Program-made: the position numbers and the translations under genes
DNA from: Pyrrhosoma nymphula
Lineage: Eukaryota > Arthropoda > Insecta > Odonata > Coenagrionidae
Direction: 5' to 3'
NCBI GenBank assembly: GCA_963573305.1
Contig: OY754329.1
Coordinates: 20,799,200-20,863,199, forward strand
Length of the DNA stretch: 64,000 nucleotides
In this document: positions 1-10,287 of the stretch, one piece after another
Position numbering within the stretch: position 1 is the first letter of the stretch
Layout: every line of letters starts with the position of its first letter
The notes under the pieces: model-generated
Told to the model about the DNA's origin: nothing
The model's database searches: none
Seen by the model: only the letters and a program-made list of their open reading frames with translations

Positions 1-91
1 TGAGGTCATTTGGCCGCAAACACCCTTGGTCCTTTTGAGTTCTCCTTGATTCTTCAAATGTTTATACATGCATTTCATACGAATTGCCATA

Positions 92-668
92 TTAAGGAGG
101 CTCCGCCGCGACTGTGTGAGTCAAAACAAATACTAAATTACACATTTTTGATATTTTGTCAAAAAATTCTATTTTCACTGATGCAATGCGTTACCTACAG
201 AAACCCAAAAGTAAGGAACAAAATATGCCGATTATTCCACGAATATATTTTAAATGAGCACTTTTTTCCAGGCATAGGAGCCGATTGCAGCGCCATTTCC
301 TACGAGTTCCCGCATTTTGACTTCAATTACGGCAGTAATTCCCCAATAACTAAAAAAATAAAGGTGGTAAGATGCCTATATTTTATTTTTATTCTGTTTA
401 TCTGGATTATGTCCTCAAGATATATAAACAGTTTTCCGCGAAAATGGCATTTATATTTTATGAAGAAATACTATTTTTCTCCGTGTTTCCCTCGTTCCCC
501 CATTGAACACAATGTAATTTCAAGTTTAATTATAGAATTAAATAGTGAGGAAAGGCATTATTTTGTTGTTCGTATCAGATAGAGGATAGAGGATACAAGT
601 TTTTTTTACAAGTAGACAGAGTATGAATAAAATGACATTTAAGTCATTTTACGGTGGAACCACCTTAT
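92..668 (-). mobile_element. TTAA-flanked MITE, family M2, copy 1
   Basis: Non-autonomous DNA transposon with terminal inverted repeats related to GGTGGTTCCACC. The left end reads TTAAGGAGGCTCCGCC and the right end GGTGGAACCACCTTAT, so the TTAA target duplication is intact only on the left. The interior matches the copies at 16850, 35486 and 60878, in opposite orientation to them. A 190-codon open frame (10-582) runs through most of the element, but related copies are broken in the corresponding region and it resembles no transposase I know. A TTAA target and a ~560-580 bp size suggest a piggyBac-type MITE; the superfamily is inferred. Confidence 0.75.
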
Positions 669-1776
669 CCGTCATGGAAGATGACTCTTAATAGTTTTGC
701 TGTGAAGCCTTTTCATGGCTTCGTGCGAACGAATGTATCTTGACTTTAGCTTGTTTAATGCCTTGCGTCCACACCATGAGCACCATGTTCCCGCGCCCCC
801 TCGTAAGCAAATTTGAGGCGCGCATAAAAAGTTTGCCGTCGCATCCGTCGTCACGGGCATCGCACGCATGATTTAAACTCGCTTTGCGTCGTCCGAGAGG
901 GAGAATAAAAACGAAATGAGCAAGTGAGTGAGTCGCCAATTTTAAAAACGGCCCGAGGCGAATTGAAAAAGAAAAAAGGGCGACTTTTTTTTTTTTTTTT
1001 TTTTTTAAAGCCCCCATTTCGTTCCGTGCCCTCTTCCCTTCATCTCTCGCTTGCGTATGAATGCAACGCACCGAACCTCCGCTAGGCAAGCACTCGAAAT
1101 TAGTACCACCAGTTCTTTTTGAATGCCTTTTCCATTGGGTAATGGCGCGACCTCCTCCTCTCCTGCTGCAACCACGCCTCGCGTGTGTTTACATAAGTTT
1201 ACATCCTCATCCGAGGGGATGCGTTGGTGGCGCACAGTGGGCCATTAAAAAAAAGTGGGAAAAAATATTTTATTGTTTTACTCACGATTTTGAACTTTCT
1301 TAAGGATCGTAATTTACTTATTTTGAGAAAAATTGTTATAGTTTACCATACAACTTAACGAATCAGTCATAATTACGCCAAATAAATGGAATAATCAGCC
1401 ACTCAAGTATCTTTGGAAATTATAAAATATACGTAATGCTTCAGAACGGTAGTAGCGATTGTAATATGCTTAAGAGATAATACATAGTTATAAAACATTC
1501 AGCGATGAAAATTTAATTATTTACTGAAGAGATATTATCAGAATGTGTTAAATAAGAGAGTAAATAATATTGAAAAAACAGTGTACGAGGATTATGTGTA
1601 GCTATGCCAAACGAAGTATTAAGGAATAAAGAAACACCCTGAAATAAGTCTCAAGGGCGGCAATAAAAAGCCGCGGCGGCGGCTTCACTGCTGCCATCTA
1701 CAACCCGAGAACAAATGCATGTTTCCTTCCGAACCGAAGGATGTGAGAGGTAACATGGAGGTAACGAGGTGTATGG
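669..1776. other. unannotated stretch with a T22 run
   Basis: No gene or repeat recognised. Positions 760-1240 are richer in G+C than the surroundings, and a homopolymer of 22 T lies at 985-1006. Short frames on both strands overlap one another and none resembles a known protein. Confidence 0.5.
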
Positions 1777-2334
1777 TTAAACTAGTTTGAGCGAGATAGC
1801 CCTTTTCATAATAGAGACCATATTTGATTTTTTGTATTTCAGCGTCTGTAAAAAGTATGAATTTAATATTTTAATGTTAATGGCGCAAAAATATAGCTAT
1901 ATATGACAAACAATTTTTAGTAAATAAATATATCTGAATAAATCTCTAACTTGACTCATTTTTTTCACGCCGTGCGTAGGGTGGAAACACCTTCACATCA
2001 GAATATGTTTTTGCGATTCTGTAAAAAGTACTGTGGTGGGTTATTGATTAATTTTTATAAACGGTTGAGAAAACGTAAAAACTACACACCGTTAGTTTTT
2101 TTGACGAAATCTAGGAGTTATAAATTTCTAATTTTTTAAATATTCTCTCTCTCTGGAGCGCAAAGCCGCAGTCTATCCCATGTAAAATAGCTTATAATTT
2201 CAGGAAAATTGCTCCAAAAGTAGTTCAGCAAGGGGTTAATATTTTGATATCAATCGAAAGATGAGTTTTTATTAAAAAAGAGGTCAAATTCAGCCGATTC
2301 TGGGTGTAATGGTATTTCGCTCAGACTACCTTAG
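1777..2334 (+). mobile_element. TTAA-flanked MITE, family M1, copy 1
   Basis: Element of about 558 bp with degenerate terminal inverted repeats of the type GGTGGTTTGAGCGA. The left end is TTAAACTAGTTTGAGCGA and the right end TCGCTCAGACTACCTTAG. The internal sequence aligns with copies at 21558, 52338 and 53835, including the block around ATAATGGAGACCATATT and a conserved ACTACACACCGTTAGTTT segment. No transposase frame. This is the most diverged copy at its tips. Confidence 0.75.
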
Positions 2335-2996
2335 AAGGTCCTTCTCGTAAATGGCGACTCGCGCGTTAACTTGAGATTAGCTTGAACGTAATGGTAATAA
2401 TGCCTCTGTTGCTACAACAAACACGGCGTTGTTTACTATCGTTTAATACTCAGATGTATTACACGTAGTGGAACCGTCTGCCTCTCATTACGATTTCGAA
2501 CTGTTTTTTAGTCCAATTCCCACATCATAAACAATACGAGTTATTTATATGTGTTTAAAAGTGTTAAAGTTCAGTAAATTTACATTCACTCAATCATCGA
2601 GTTGCCTATTCAAGACTTTCACTCGCCGCTGTGTTTCTCCTCCTTGGACTTAAAAATATATCCATCAACATGCCTAATAGAAAAAGAGTAACCTTTCGAA
2701 TCAATTTTCTAAAGCAAGAGGAATGTCATCTTTGCGAGAAAATGAGTCCTTGTAATAAAAACGACAAAGGTTAGACTTGGATGCTCAAAGGCATGCCCAC
2801 CTGCGATCCCGGTGGTGTTTCTCGGGTTACGCTAAGAACTGCACAATTTTCATCCCAACCCAACCTACGGACGGGTAACCAGCTATAAATCTGGTTCAAA
2901 TATAGACTCATCTGTTTCGAAAATTCAAACTGTTTTAAGATGGCGGAAAATATAATTACGTCACTAGATGCTTAGTACCCGAAAATATAACTGAAA
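2335..2996. other. unannotated stretch before the Helitron fragment
   Basis: Nothing recognised with confidence. The right part may be decayed Helitron coding sequence upstream of the Rep fragment, but I cannot align it by eye. Confidence 0.4.
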
Positions 2997-3588
2997 TTCT
3001 GCGCAATGAACGACATCCGTGCATGAAAATCGACAAGTGTACTAAGAATCACCATAGATTTTTTATTTAGCAATCGAAACCAATGATTATGACTACCCTT
3101 TATGCCGAAGGCGCAGTCCGGGTGATGGAGGATTCATAGGTCAAATAAACATGGCTGCTGCTGCAAATACTCCTTTTGACGTTGTCAACCGCTGGATTGT
3201 ACCCTACTTTCCAATCCTGATTAAGACACTCAACGCACATATCAACGCTGAATTGCGCAACTAAATTAAGTCATTGAATGCAAATATATTTATGTGCACA
3301 AGGGATGCGATCAAGCTGTTAATCACTCAGATGACGGCTCAAGAGAACCAGAGGGACGAGGTGACCATCTATGAACCTGGGTGCTATTTAAGTAGTAATG
3401 AGTCTGCGTGGCCCATTTTTGGGTTTCCCGTGCATGAAAGAGGACCAACAGTCACTCATCTCTCCGTGCACCTGGAAAAAGTTCATCGTGTCTACTACAA
3501 CGAACACAACATACACGATAGGTTACGAACTCCTCAAATTATCACGCTGACAGTTTTTCTTCAGGCTTTGTGGTTTTCTTTTAAATAA
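2997..3588 (+). pseudogene. Helitron Rep-domain fragment (broken)
   Basis: Fragment of the Helitron Rep/helicase polyprotein, the rolling-circle transposition protein. Reading 5' to 3', it shows HPCMKIDKCTKN, then after a frameshift near 3066 ETNDYDYPLCRRRSPGDGGF, then NRWIVPYFPILIKTLNAHIN. After an in-frame stop near 3262 come YLSSNESAWPIFGFPVHERG, PTVTHLSVHLEK and HRVYYNEHN. These blocks and their order match the region of Helitron proteins that normally reads like RRRSPEDGG, then WVVPYSPLLSKTFNAHIN, then SSNEAVWRILGFPIHER. At least one frameshift and one stop make it non-functional. The downstream helicase part is missing here. It lies on the opposite strand to the helicase remnant at 5644, so the two belong to different copies. 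Confidence 0.85.
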
Positions 3589-3591
3589 GTT

Positions 3592-4784
3592 CAATGTTTT
3601 TCACACCCGTTGAATTTAAACGGGTACCTTCCGCTAGTGTTTGATATAATACAACCATTTTTTAATGCCACACATCTTCCCCAGTTGCATCGGTTGTTGG
3701 TATCGGTTGAGGACAAACGTTGCCCGTACTTCTCTAATCTAGAGCTTCGAGCTCCACAAAACTCACTTTCAACCACAACTGAAAACAGAACTTCAGGCCT
3801 TTTACGCAAAGTTTTAGACAAACTAGGAAATTTATGCACAAGCATATATGTTCTGGATGGTGAAAACTTTTTTGAAACTCAAACCCACTAACTTGAGTTG
3901 TTGCCCAGTTGGTCAAAACTCTATTCTGCTGCCGCTGGCAACGGTGAAAAATGCCGTATTAATTACCTATACTAAAAGCAATATTTCATCGTTAGAAGAC
4001 ACCACTGTATGTTGTTACTTAACATTACTGTCGACGAATATTGGAATTTAGATTTGCTTATAAAATTGCCCGTATGGAAATGGGATACATTTAATTCACA
4101 AACACTACAGGAAAATGATTACCTTTTTTCTTAATAATATTTTTGTGATTAAATGACAGCACTCATTGAGAAGTTGTGCCATGCCATCTTGCAGCCGTCC
4201 AACCCTTTGTGCAGCTTACTTTTCAGAACTTAATTTTGTTTATTTCTTATTCTTTGCCAAGAAACTGAAGTGTGATTCTTTTTTCTTCCAGGTGAGTGCT
4301 CTTCCTGGAGGGGTTTCCCGCCTTTAGGGGACTGGGACAAAAAAAAAGGATCTCCCCTGAAGCAGATCCCTGTTTCAGACACAGAAGCGGGTAATTAAAC
4401 CTATCAACATTCCTGTAAAACACACACACACATTAGAAAAAGCTGTTCCCTTTTCTGTCTCCGATGTTCCCATCCCTGAGCCGTCGCCTCCCCGTCCAAA
4501 TTACGAGCAATCACAGCCGCTAAAAGGCGCTCAAATTGACCTCCTCCCCATTGCCCCCCGCACCCAAACCATCGCCTCCCCTCTCCAAGGGGAAGATTTC
4601 ATCGCTCCTCTTCTGACAATTGAAACTCGGATGGGTTTCTCGCGTGCAAGTGACTCAAACAAAAAAAATGAACTCCCCGAGAACAGTTTTTGGGATGGTA
4701 AGCACATCGTTTTTTGTGTGGTCACAGAAACCGTCCGTTTCCTATTCGATGATCATTTTGGTTATTCCGGTCTTTTACTAGTAA
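3592..4784. other. unannotated stretch
   Basis: Contains a 93-codon plus frame (3610-3891) overlapped by minus frames, with no recognisable domain. There is a short (CA)n run near 4419. I see no clear repeat boundary. It could be material carried between the two Helitron pieces. Confidence 0.4.
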
Positions 4785-4814
4785 CTAGCGGTGCCCGGCA
4801 TGCGTTGCAATGCC
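4785..4814 (-). mobile_element. Helitron 3' terminus (orphan)
   Basis: On the minus strand the sequence reads as a short hairpin (GGCAT...ATGCC, 4797-4814), then a G+C-rich spacer, then CTAG (4785-4788) followed by T. A hairpin about 10 nt before a CTRR end with a T flank is the canonical Helitron 3' terminus. The body would run rightward from here. I could not place its 5' end; the 650 bp up to 5434 may be part of it. Confidence 0.6.
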
Positions 4815-5434
4815 ACTTTTTCTTTCTAAGTAGGCACACACATTAAAAGCAGACAAATTTACATGTACAAAATAAATGAAAGAAAATGATTTTTGCGTAT
4901 TAAATTAAATTTTTTAAAAATATTCAAGTGCTTTGGTATATGCAGTATTGGGGTCATATATTGGCATTAACCCATAATTTACTTCTAAGCCTCATTGTTT
5001 TCAGTACATTTTATCATAGTATAAATTCCCAAAGTAAAATGCTCTATTCTGAAGTCCCCATTGATTTCCATACTTTTCATGGTTTGGCTCACAAATCTTT
5101 CCTGGGTTCATAATCGGTCCCTAAAAGAATTTTAAGACGTAGTCAAAAGAATTCCTCGTACCTACACAGGAATTCGCAATGCACAAATGATAGCATGAGT
5201 TTCCATTCCATGCCGATGCTGCGGTTTCCAAGTATGTATTCTAATGTGGAAGTGGTGCAAAAATTCACAACACGCTGTTCTGATCGCGCCGAAGGCGCGT
5301 AGATTATACCGCTCCGGTGAGTGCGAGACTCACTCCTACCGGTCAATTTACAAGTGGCGCACTTGACATGAGAAGAGTGTAATTTCGTGTATGTCGTGTT
5401 TGTGTGAAAGAGAAAACTTAATAACTAAGTAATA

Positions 5435-7153
5435 CTAGTCGACCCGTGCGAAGCATTCGCACTGTATCCTCCTCAAATCCCACTTAATTAAAGTGCACAC
5501 CGTATAGTTAGTACCGTGTAGTTAGTGCGTCATTGATGTAGGTGTGGGTTGATGTAAGGAATAGATGTGTTTAAATTTTAGATTATATATTTTTTTGAAA
5601 CATAAGGTTAAGGTATTTACATATTTACAGCATATTTACACGTTTACAGGACCTCTTTGAACACTATGTTTGAAGTGATGATATGGTCATCTGTGATTGT
5701 TTGTTGGTGGGTCTGTTTTACACAGACATAGATGTCACTGAAAGAGCATACCCTGGAAAACGCCACATACAACTGACCGTGTGAAAAAACAGGGTCAGGC
5801 AAGTACAATCTTGCCTTTGTTAGCGTCTGTCCCTGTGCCTTATTTATAGTCATGGCAAAGGCAACTTTTATGGGAAATTACTTCCTAGTCAGTTTGAAAG
5901 GCACGGTAGGATCAGAAGGGGTGAGGTTAATGCGTGGTATGACGACAGTTTGACCGGAGTCAATCAATTTCGCTGCGATAGTGTAGTTGCCCAAGTGAGT
6001 TACAACTAATCGGGCGCCATTAATTAAGCCCTGCTTAGCGTTTAGGTTTCTAATCAATATGATAATAGCGTTCTTTTTTAATATGAGTTTATGAGGTGGC
6101 AAACCTGAAGGGCTTAATGAGTTCAGAAATTCTAATCAAGCGGTTTGGGGAAGTAAATATAAATTCAAGTTTTGATTAATTTAATTCATTTTATAAATAA
6201 ATCAGCAGATCGAAAACCTAAAATCAATATTTAAAGTCGATATTAAATGCGGAATGAGATAATAGATGCATGAAATCGGTTTCATTTCCATATATCTCGA
6301 TAGAGGATCGATAGGTCGAGGGCGGGATTTCAAAAAACCGTTATTTTTTTTTCAATTGTAATTTTTCGAAAAACAACTGAAATATGAGTAATTTGTATGT
6401 TTTTCCGGTGTAGCGGTTAAGAAAAGCTTTAAAATGATGCCTCATTTATGTAAATTGATGAAGTATTAAGGAATTTATGGCGTACCGACAAAAAAAGCCC
6501 TTGAGAAATAATATATATGATTGTAAATGCACTGCAGAAAATATGAATTACAGGCTAAGAAATTACATGATATAACAATGAACAATATATAGGGCAGCCT
6601 CACAACAAAACAAAACAAGAGGGTGAGGCATGCAACCATAAAGAAGAACAATAATTTGTTATTACGCTATTTTTATTTTATAGCATCTATAGGAATAGAA
6701 TACTTTTTCGTTTTTTGTTTTGTATTTTTCTCTTCAGTTTTTTAACATATCTTTTAATTTTGAGATTTTCGAGCTTAAAAATCCAATTTTAGGAAAAGGC
6801 GAAGCGTTTAAGGAAATCGAAATCAAGAATTCTAAACCTTGTTCTTGAAGTTAGATAATTATAGGCATTTAAAATCCATATCATGAGTGATAGCAATTAA
6901 AAAAACCAAACGAAGAGACCACTGCACCAAATCTTATTGTTCCTCGTTTGTTCGAGAAGCTTGCTAGCCAACACTCGTTTGTTGAAACGACTCGCGCTCC
7001 ACCTATTGTACAATGGATTTCATAATTCAGAAATCTTTGTGGGCGAGCGCACAACTCACCAAAGTTTCATCGTAATCTGATGAATGGTATTGGCATGTAT
7101 TGGAACGCATACAAGACGGACAAACAAACAAACATTAATTTTTACATATTAGA
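5435..7153 (-). mobile_element. Helitron, internally deleted, with helicase remnant
   Basis: On the minus strand the element begins TCTAATATG at 7153, preceded by A, followed by a run built on TTTGTTTG and a block containing GATGAAACTTTGG typical of Helitron 5' regions. It ends with a perfect 7-bp hairpin GTGCGAA...TTCGCAC (5446-5462) and GGGTCGACTAG, with the CTAG end at 5435-5438 and T outside. A on the left and T on the right is the expected Helitron insertion site. About 1.72 kb separates the ends. The only recognisable coding remnant is the helicase C-terminus, so the element is non-autonomous. The 3' end is certain; the exact 5' end is inferred from the TC and the flanking A. Confidence 0.7.
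5644..6125 (-). pseudogene. Helitron Pif1-like helicase, C-terminal fragment
   Basis: C-terminal part of the superfamily 1 helicase domain of a Helitron protein. The translation shows LNSLSPSGLPPHKL, then LKKNAIIILIRNLNAKQGL, NGARLVVTHLG, VVIPRINLTPSDP and PFKLTRK. It then meets one in-frame TAA where a Q is expected, and resumes in the same frame with FPIKVAFAMTINKAQGQTL and FSHGQLYVAFSRV. TINKAQGQT and the YVAFSR block are the late helicase motifs of Pif1-like enzymes. The frame is otherwise open to its natural end (FKEVL, stop). A single nonsense change plus loss of the N-terminal two-thirds makes it a pseudogene. It sits inside the Helitron at 5435-7153. Confidence 0.92.
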
Positions 7154-9518
7154 TTTGGTAGTAATGCCTATTGGTACATATAAAGGCATATTGGTTTATA
7201 TGCGCCATAATTTCTTATTGAATAATTTCCTCTTTATTGAATGGAGTTCTGCCGAAGTTGTAGCCGTCAATAAGTTAAACGGGAAACGAAAATTACGCAT
7301 CTATATTTGGTTTTCTGATATTCACATTAAAAAATAATCATGGCGCTTTGGGACTGGATTCATGCTTCATAACTTAGAGGTAGCTTGAGTGAGTTTTTTC
7401 CCTGTTTTTAACAGATACCACATTCGAATTTAAAGTTTTTTTTTCGGTATCTGTTTTTATTCACATGACATGGTTGTGAATTTTATTTGTATCACGTTTA
7501 CAGTAACAGTACGCTAAGATAGTAAAATATAATAATGAATACAATGGTGAATACAGTGATTAATAATGAATACAAATTATCCTTTTTTTAATAATGTTTC
7601 CTTGTGGCCCTGCTAAGCCATAGACTTGTCAGCAGGTGCCAGGTTTTAATAATTTGGGAGATCGGAAAAATAATACTTAAATACAATTGACGAAAAATAT
7701 TCACAAGAGAGAAATAGTTACCAATTTATTTAGTATTCTGTAATGGCAAATGAAACATTTAACATTTAAATATAGAGCTAACTTAATTTAAAATAACATG
7801 CTGCTCTCGCAGTTACAACAACCTCAAGAAACATAAAAAAAACAATACTGTTCATAATTACCACATATGCTCCAAAATAGGAATAATATGATACCACCTA
7901 AAGATCGAAAACAAATGTCTGTCATAATATGAATTCGTACAATTTTATTGAACTATCAATTTTATTGAACTACCAATTTTATTGAACTATCTTTTAAATT
8001 CAAGTTTGAGATAAGCCTTGTAGTTCTATAGTTTTTGCAGACTGTTTCATTATTATTAACCGAATTGCTGCAACTTGTTCCCTCACCTCATGTTAAAACA
8101 AACATCTAGACTATGGAATTCGATGGAACGTGGTGATCCGCTCCCGATAAGAACTTGCGCTTGTTTAGACGCGCCTTTTGCGATGCGCATCGTTTTTGTT
8201 ATTTCTATGCGGAGAAATTTACAGCAAGTGGAAACGTTTTTTTCGAATCGTTTTATCGGCCAGAGAACGAGTGGATATGGTGAAGGTGGTGTGGGTTCGT
8301 TATTTGTTTATTTATATTCTGAATGGATTCGGTAGCTCCTTCGAAGATGTTCGTCCATCAAGAGTGGCGCCTACTCGAGGATTTCCTTAATTTGTTTTCA
8401 TGCTGGGAGGAGAGAGGGTGGGAAGAGTCTAAATATAATAAGCCAATGGGAAAGGAGGCATTGTTTAATGACCCAATCACGTGGCGGGGGCCCGAGGCAT
8501 CATCTCCTGAGAGACATGCCCATTGGGAACTTAAGAGGGAGAGAGTACTGGAAGTGAAGGATGAATGTGTGTTGGCTTATCGCTCTTCCCGAAGGATGGA
8601 CAGCCGTGTGCGAGCTTCTTTTTGGGATTTCCACTACTCCAGATGAAAGGGGGTTATCTAGCCTCTAAGCGAGGTCTCTCGGTGGCTGCTAAGAGTAATA
8701 AAATAAAAATTTAAAATACCACGGGCTCAGCGCACTGCTCCTAGCTAGGTAGATAACATTCCTTAAATGAACCGCTTTCACTGTCCCGTCTTAGCAAAGG
8801 GCGATCGACCTGGAGCAGCGATGAGCAGTGATGGTTCCCCAGGGCTCATGTGCGCGTAGAGTTCATCCAAGACAACAGCGCAGTTGACAGAAATTGAGCC
8901 AATCAGTAAACACATACAATGCCAATATTCATGTTAAATTAAAAATACGTCGTACTATTCTACAAATTTTGATTTGTACGACGCATTTAACCGATTTTAT
9001 TATTTTTTTAATTTTTTTATTATTTAATGTTTTTATAATTTTTTTAATGAAATAAAAAATAAAAACATCAACACAAAAACAAAATTAAATCAAATTTTGG
9101 AGTTCCATACCCAAATTCCGTTTGATGAATGATTTGAATATGTTGGGCGAGGAGAAGAGGTCAAGGGAAGAAGGATGCTGGAGGGGATTCGGTAAAACAG
9201 GGACCGCTGTGATAGGGAAAGCCGGAATTTCGGGATGTGTAGGAGATTGAAGTTTCGCGTGGGACGAGGAGGGACACGAATTGGAAAGGGAGAGAGAGAA
9301 GGTCGCAGGAACGAAGCTGTCCATTCATTATACTGTGTAAGAATTTCAGGTCAGATAGTGTGCACGCGATGGGGGAGAGCAGAGGAATTCCTAGGAAGGA
9401 CGAAATGGATTCACGGGTTGAATTCTTGAGGGAGGGAATTCGAAGACGGGCAAAGGCTAGGAAAAAAATACACATCGGTGGTTATTGTAGTAGATGAATC
9501 GAATGTCACAGATGTATA
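7154..9518. other. unannotated stretch
   Basis: Mostly AT-rich sequence without recognisable genes. Contains the 17-bp tandem repeat at 7940, a moderately GC-richer patch at 8075-8650 with overlapping frames on the plus strand, and a very A/T-rich patch at 8990-9090. A region near 9190-9260 weakly resembles 41660-41740 (both have a GTAAAA...GGAATTT arrangement), which may mark an old repeat. Confidence 0.4.
7940..7990. repeat. 17-bp tandem repeat, three units
   Basis: Three consecutive copies of CAATTTTATTGAACTAT (7940-7956, 7957-7973, 7974-7990), with one T to C change in the middle unit. Confidence 0.9.
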
Positions 9519-9521
9519 TAA

Positions 9522-9717
9522 AGCCGTGTTTATACGATGCATTTACCCGCGCAAGTACGTGGCTGGACAGATGCGTGAACACATTCACCAAATTAGAACG
9601 GGCTATTTTATGCCCACGCATTTGCGCAATTTCGAGTGTTTACACGGTGAAATTTTGATGGTGATTGTGTTCACGCATCTACCCGCGCGGGCAAATGCAT
9701 CGTGTAAACACGGCCTT
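9522..9717. mobile_element. short TIR element, PIF/Harbinger-like MITE
   Basis: About 196 bp. Left end AGCCGTGTTTATACGATGCA and the reverse complement of the right end AAGGCCGTGTTTACACGATG, continuing inward through TTTACCCGCGC/TTTGCCCGCGC, so the inverted repeats are ~31 bp. TAA lies on both sides (9519-9521 and 9718-9720), consistent with the 3-bp TWA duplication of PIF/Harbinger elements, although the extreme tips differ by small indels. The tip resembles the element at 44117. No coding capacity. Confidence 0.75.
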
Positions 9718-9908
9718 TAACGCAACTGAAGGCAACGATCCCATTACTGCGCAGTCCGATGTTATGAGACGATATAGCGTTCACGTAACATATTGGCACG
9801 TTTCCTCACCTTGCAGTCGTTGACCAAGGAGTTGATCGTTGAGATCAAGGAGTTCTCTACTCTCCTTGGTGAGGATCATACGAGTGTTGCCTGGCGTCTC
9901 GACTAAAT

Positions 9909-10287
9909 ATCTACATCTACAAACTACCCCGCAAGCCGCCTCAATAGGCGTGTGGCGGGGGGTGTTAGGACACCAGCCGTTTACAAATAAAAATGAAACG
10001 CTCTAATGAAATTACGCCTAGCATAAATTAAAGTCCCTTATTGTTCGGGGGAAAAGCGAATTCCCATACCTATCCGTTCGGCAAAATATCTCTCTTAATT
10101 TATCGTTTCTGTCGGACCTGGAAATATAGTGGGGTTCTAATATGATGTTCTCCGTGTCGCTCTGAAAGATTTCTATTCTCAATTGCTCAAGCAATCTAAG
10201 CCTAGCGCGCAGCCTCCGAGTCTCTAGCGGCTCTCAGCCTAATTCGTTTAACATCTGTGTAACGCTGTATGTACGCCCGTAGCAGTT
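9909..10287 (-). mobile_element. LINE family D, 3' fragment, copy 1
   Basis: 5'-truncated CR1/Jockey-group LINE. Read on the minus strand it carries the decayed end of the reverse transcriptase C-terminal region, then a 3' UTR, the CCCCGC/GCGGGG hairpin, and a (GTAGAT)n tail whose reverse complement starts at 9909. It aligns with 18698 and 32937 over its length. The 5' break falls at GCCCGTAGCAG near 10283. Confidence 0.8.

Noticed and set aside
10..582. 190-codon plus-strand frame, the longest in the window
   Set aside because: It lies almost wholly inside MITE M2 copy 1. Homologous copies have frameshifts or stops, and no known domain is visible.
9161..9475. Weak resemblance between 9190-9260 and 41660-41740 as a LINE coding fragment
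   Set aside because: Similarity by eye is limited to short blocks, and no reverse transcriptase motif could be read on either strand.
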